NCBI GenBank assembly: GCA_032622095.1 | Contig: CP136062.1 | Location: 200,147,887-200,211,886, forward strand | Source of the DNA: Siphonodentalium dalli | Lineage: Eukaryota > Mollusca > Scaphopoda > Gadilida > Siphonodentaliidae | Length of the DNA stretch: 64,000 bases | Direction of reading: 5' to 3' | Part shown: positions 60,901-64,000 of the stretch, piece after piece | How the letters are laid out: each line of letters starts with the position of its first letter | Position numbering within the stretch: position 1 is the stretch's first letter | Program-made: the position numbers and the translations under genes | Notes under the pieces: model-generated | Told to the model about the DNA's origin: nothing | Database searches by the model: none | What the model saw: the letters and a program-made list of their open reading frames with translations, nothing else

Positions 60901-61710
60901 ATCCACCTGTGTTTGAAAACTTGAAATGCAAAAGTTTTGTCTACGGCACCCTAGATTCCCAGGCGGTCACCCATCCAGGTACTAACCGGGCTCGACGTTG
61001 CTTAACTTCGGTAATCGGACGAGAACCGGTGGTTTCAACGTGATATGGCCGTAAACATAAAGTCCCTGAAATTTAAACATCATATGGCTCCACATCCACC
61101 TGTGTTTGAAAAATTGAAATGCAAAAGTTGTGTCTACAGCACCCGAGATTCTCAGGCGGTCACCCATCCAGGTACTAACCGGGCTCGACGTTGTTTAACT
61201 TCGGTGATCGGACGAGAACCGGTGGTTTCAACGTGATATGGCCGTAGACATAAAGTCCCTGTAATTTAAACATCATATGGCTCCACATCCACCTGTGTTT
61301 GAAAAATTGAAATGCAAAAGTTTTGTCTACAGCACCCGAGATTCCCAGGCGGTCACCCATCCAGGTACTAACCGGGCTCGACGTTGCTTAACTTCGGTGA
61401 TCGGACGAGAACCGGTGGTTTCAACGTGAAATGGCCGTAGACATAAAGTCCCTGTAATTTAAACATCATATGGCTCCACATCCACCTGTGTTTGAAAAAT
61501 TGAAATGCAAAAGTTTTGTCTACAGCACCCGAGATTCCCAGGCGGTCACCCATCCAGGTACTAACCGGGCTCGACGTTGCTTAACGTCGGTGATCGGACG
61601 AGAACCGGTGGTTTCAACGTGATATGGCCGTAGACATAAAGTCCCTGTAATTTAAACATCATATGGCTCCACATCCACCTGTGTTTGAAAAATTGAAATG
61701 CAAAAGTTTT

Positions 61711-61841
61711 GTCTACAGCACCCGAGATTCCCAGGCGGTCACCCATCCAGGTACTAACCGGGGTTACTAACCGGGCTCGACGTTGGTTAACTTCGGTGAT
61801 CGGACGAGAACCGGTGATTTCAACGTGATATGGCCGTAGAC
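61711..61841 (-). rRNA. 5S rRNA copy with 13-nt internal duplication (second)
   Basis: Same 13-nt duplication as at 59957-60087, with a shared GTGATTTC change but a private GTTGGTTAAC, so the two are related by duplication followed by divergence. It lies outside the indel-rich stretch, which argues that this duplication is real. Confidence 0.85.
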
Positions 61842-63846
61842 ATAAAGTCCCAGTAATTTAAACATCATATGGCTCCACATCCACCTGTGTTTGAAAAATT
61901 GAAATGCAAAAGTTTTGTCTTCAGCACCCGAGATTCCCAGGCGGTCACCCATCCAGGTACTAACCGGGCTCGACGTTGCTTAACTTCGGTGATCGGACGA
62001 GAACCGGTGGTTTCAACGTGATATGGCCGTAGACATAAAGTCCCTGTAATTTAAACATCATATGGCTCCACATCCACCTGTGTTTGAAAAATTGAAATGC
62101 AAAAGTTTTGTCTTCAGCACCCGAGATTCCCAGGCGGTCACCCATCCAGGTACTAACCGGGCTCGACGTTGCTTAACTTCGGTGATCGGACGAGAACCGG
62201 TGGTTTCAACGTGATATGGCCGTAGACATAAAGTCCCTGTAATTTAAACATCATATGGCTCCACATCCACCTGTGTTTGAAAAATTGAAATGCAAAAGTT
62301 TTGTCTACAGCACCCGAGATTCCCAGGCGGTCACCCATCCAGGTACTAACCGGGCTCGACGTTGCTTAACTTCGGTGATCGGACGAGAAACGGTGGTTTC
62401 AACGTGATATGGCCGTAGACATAAAGTCCCTGTAATTTAAACATCATATGGCTCCACATCCACCTGTGTTTGAAAAATTGAAATGCAAAAGTTTTGTCTA
62501 CAGCACCCGAGATTCCCAAGCGGTCACCCATCCAGGTACTAACCGGGCTCGACGTTGCTTAACTTCGGTGATCGGACGAGAACCGGTGGTTTCAACGTGA
62601 TATGGCCGTAGACATAAAGTCCCTGTAATTTAAACATCATATGGCTCCACATCCACCTGTGTTTGAAAAATTGAAATGCAAAAGTTTTGTCTACAGCACC
62701 CGAGATTCCCAGGCGGTCACCCATCCAGGTACTAACCGGGCTCGACGTTGCTTAACTTCGGTGATCGGACGAGAACCGGTGGTTTCAACGTGATGTGGTC
62801 GTAGACATAAAGTCCCTGTAATTTAAACATCATATGGCTCCACATCCACCTGTGTTTGAAAAATTGAAATGCAAAAGTTTTGTCTACAGCACCCGAGATT
62901 CCCAGGCGGTCACCCATCCAGGTACTAACCCGGCTCGACTTTGCTTAACTTCGGTGATCGGACGAGAACCGGTGGTTTCAACGTGATATGGCCGTAGACA
63001 TAAAGTCCCTGTAATTTAAACATCATATGGCTCCACATCCACCTGTGTTTGAAAAATTGAAATGCAAAAGTTTTGTCTACAGCACCCGAGATTCCCAGGC
63101 GGTCACCCATCCAGGTACTAACCGGTCTCGACGTTGCTTAACTTCGGTGATCGGACGAGAACCGGTGGTTTCAACGTGATATGGCCGTAGACATAAAGTC
63201 CCTGTAATTTAAACATCATATTGCTCCACATCCACCTGTGTTTGAAAAATTGAAATGCAAAAGTTTTGTCTACAGCACCCGAGATTCCCAGGCGGTCACC
63301 CATCCAGGTACTAACCGGGCTCGACGTTGCATAACTTCGGTGATCGGACGAGAACCGGTGGTTTCAACGTGATATGGCCGTAGACATAAAGTCCCTGTAA
63401 TTTAAACATCATATGGCTCCACATCCACCTGTGTTTGAAAAATTGAAATGCAAAAGTTTTGTCTACAGCACCCGAGATTCCCAGGCGGTCACCCATCCAG
63501 GTACTAACCGGGCTCGACGTTGCTTAACTTCGGTGATCGGACGAGAACCGGTGGTTTCAACGTGATATGGCCGTAGACATAAAGTCCCTGTAATTTAAAC
63601 ATCATATGGCTCCACATCCACCTGTGTTTGAAAAATTGAAATGCAAAAGTTTTGTCTACAGCACCCGAGATTCCCAGGCGGTCACCCATCCAGGTACTAA
63701 CCGGGCTCGACGTTGCTTAACTTCGGTGATCGGACGAGAACCGGTGGTTTCAACGTGATATGGCCGTAGACATAAAGTCCCTGTAATTTAAACATCATAT
63801 GGCTCCACATCCACCTGTGTTTGAAAAATTGAAATGCAAAAGTTTT

Positions 63847-63964
63847 GTCTACGGCACCCTAGATTCCCAGGCGGTCACCCATCCAGGTACTAACCGGGCT
63901 CGACGTTGCTTAACTTCGGTGATCGGACGAGAACCGGTGGTTTCAACGTGATATGGCCGTAAAC
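63847..63964 (-). rRNA. 5S rRNA, last complete copy in window (B type)
   Basis: Complete B-type gene (GTTTAC start, CTAGGG and CCGTAGAC end). The spacer beyond it runs off the window edge, so the array continues. Confidence 0.93.
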
Positions 63965-64000
63965 ATAAAGTCCCTAAAATTTAAACATCATATGGCTCCA

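Larger units (their letters stand above)
22442..64000 (-). rRNA. 5S rRNA tandem array, about 215 copies, 193-bp unit
   Basis: Each unit holds a 118-bp 5S rRNA gene on the minus strand (plus-strand end GTCTACAGC, plus-strand far end GGCCGTAGAC) and a 75-bp spacer. Read 5'-3' the RNA starts GUCUACGGCC and ends GGGUGCUGUAGAC; helix I closes between them, and the Pol III internal control region is intact in most copies. 41.56 kb divided by 193 gives about 215 units. Low coordinates of genes run at 193-bp steps within blocks, for example 23132-24483, 26087-28017, 29230-33669, 34247-36756, 46975-52765 and 53978-55522. Phase breaks are caused by the indel variants listed separately. No other gene (snRNA, histone) is in the spacer. 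The RNA is the 5S component of the large ribosomal subunit. The array runs past the window edge. Confidence 0.98.

Noticed and set aside
22167-63689. Well over a hundred near-identical minus-strand ORFs of about 61 codons, and plus-strand ORFs of about 63 codons
   Set aside because: They are translations of the 5S gene and spacer. Each minus-strand ORF starts at the ATG in the C box and the reading frame simply runs through the spacer into the next 5S gene. Period and boundaries follow the 193-bp unit, not protein logic.
22442-64000. Linked snRNA, histone or other gene in the 5S spacer
   Set aside because: Such linkages are known in molluscs, but the 75-bp spacer here is too short and contains only the terminator and TATA-like region.

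Overview
The window looks like a metazoan nuclear genome, most likely a mollusc and probably a bivalve. The evidence is: a tandem array of animal-type 5S rRNA genes whose sequence resembles lophotrochozoan 5S; a CR1/L2-like LINE whose ORF1 carries an SGNH esterase domain; a tRNA-derived SINE resembling those of bivalves; and AT-rich intergenic DNA full of foldback/MITE-like palindromes and minisatellites. No intact protein-coding gene was found. The species assignment is inference.

Layout. 1-4100: AT-rich DNA with a CAT/ATC microsatellite (160-405), a cluster of AATATCGCAATA motifs (683-1120) and a nested palindromic element (3071-3497). About 4100-10202: one nearly full-length but frameshifted non-LTR retrotransposon (ORF1 with coiled coil and esterase; ORF2 with APE-type endonuclease and reverse transcriptase; heptamer 3' tail). 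10203-17196: a mosaic of old repeats: hairpins, a 33-bp triplication, a ~1-kb element with ~210-bp inverted arms, two SINE copies, and a small minus-strand ORF behind a CCAAT/GC-box cluster. 17197-19290: a 30-bp minisatellite carrying a 722-bp duplication, grading into longer composite units. 19294-19509: a hairpin with 105-nt arms, abutting a ~0.7-kb repeat-family copy. 20226-22341: mostly unannotatable. 22342-22441: 100 N.

22442-64000 (65% of the window) is one uninterrupted 5S rDNA array, every gene on the minus strand: about 215 units of 193 bp (118-bp gene plus 75-bp spacer). It continues past the right edge and into the gap on the left, so its full size is unknown. Units are not random: diagnostic variants recur at fixed spacing, giving higher-order repeats and segmental duplications of about 963, 1928-1930, 3148 and 4438 bp. 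At least three gene variants stand out: a B type with linked changes at gene positions 3, 105 and 112; a type with a 6-nt insertion; and a C type with changes at positions 60 and 69. A stretch around 55.9-60.9 kb has many single-base indels and is either decayed or poorly polished assembly.

Functionally the only clearly active-looking content is the RNA polymerase III 5S array, with intact internal control regions, a TATA-like upstream element and a T4 terminator in most copies.
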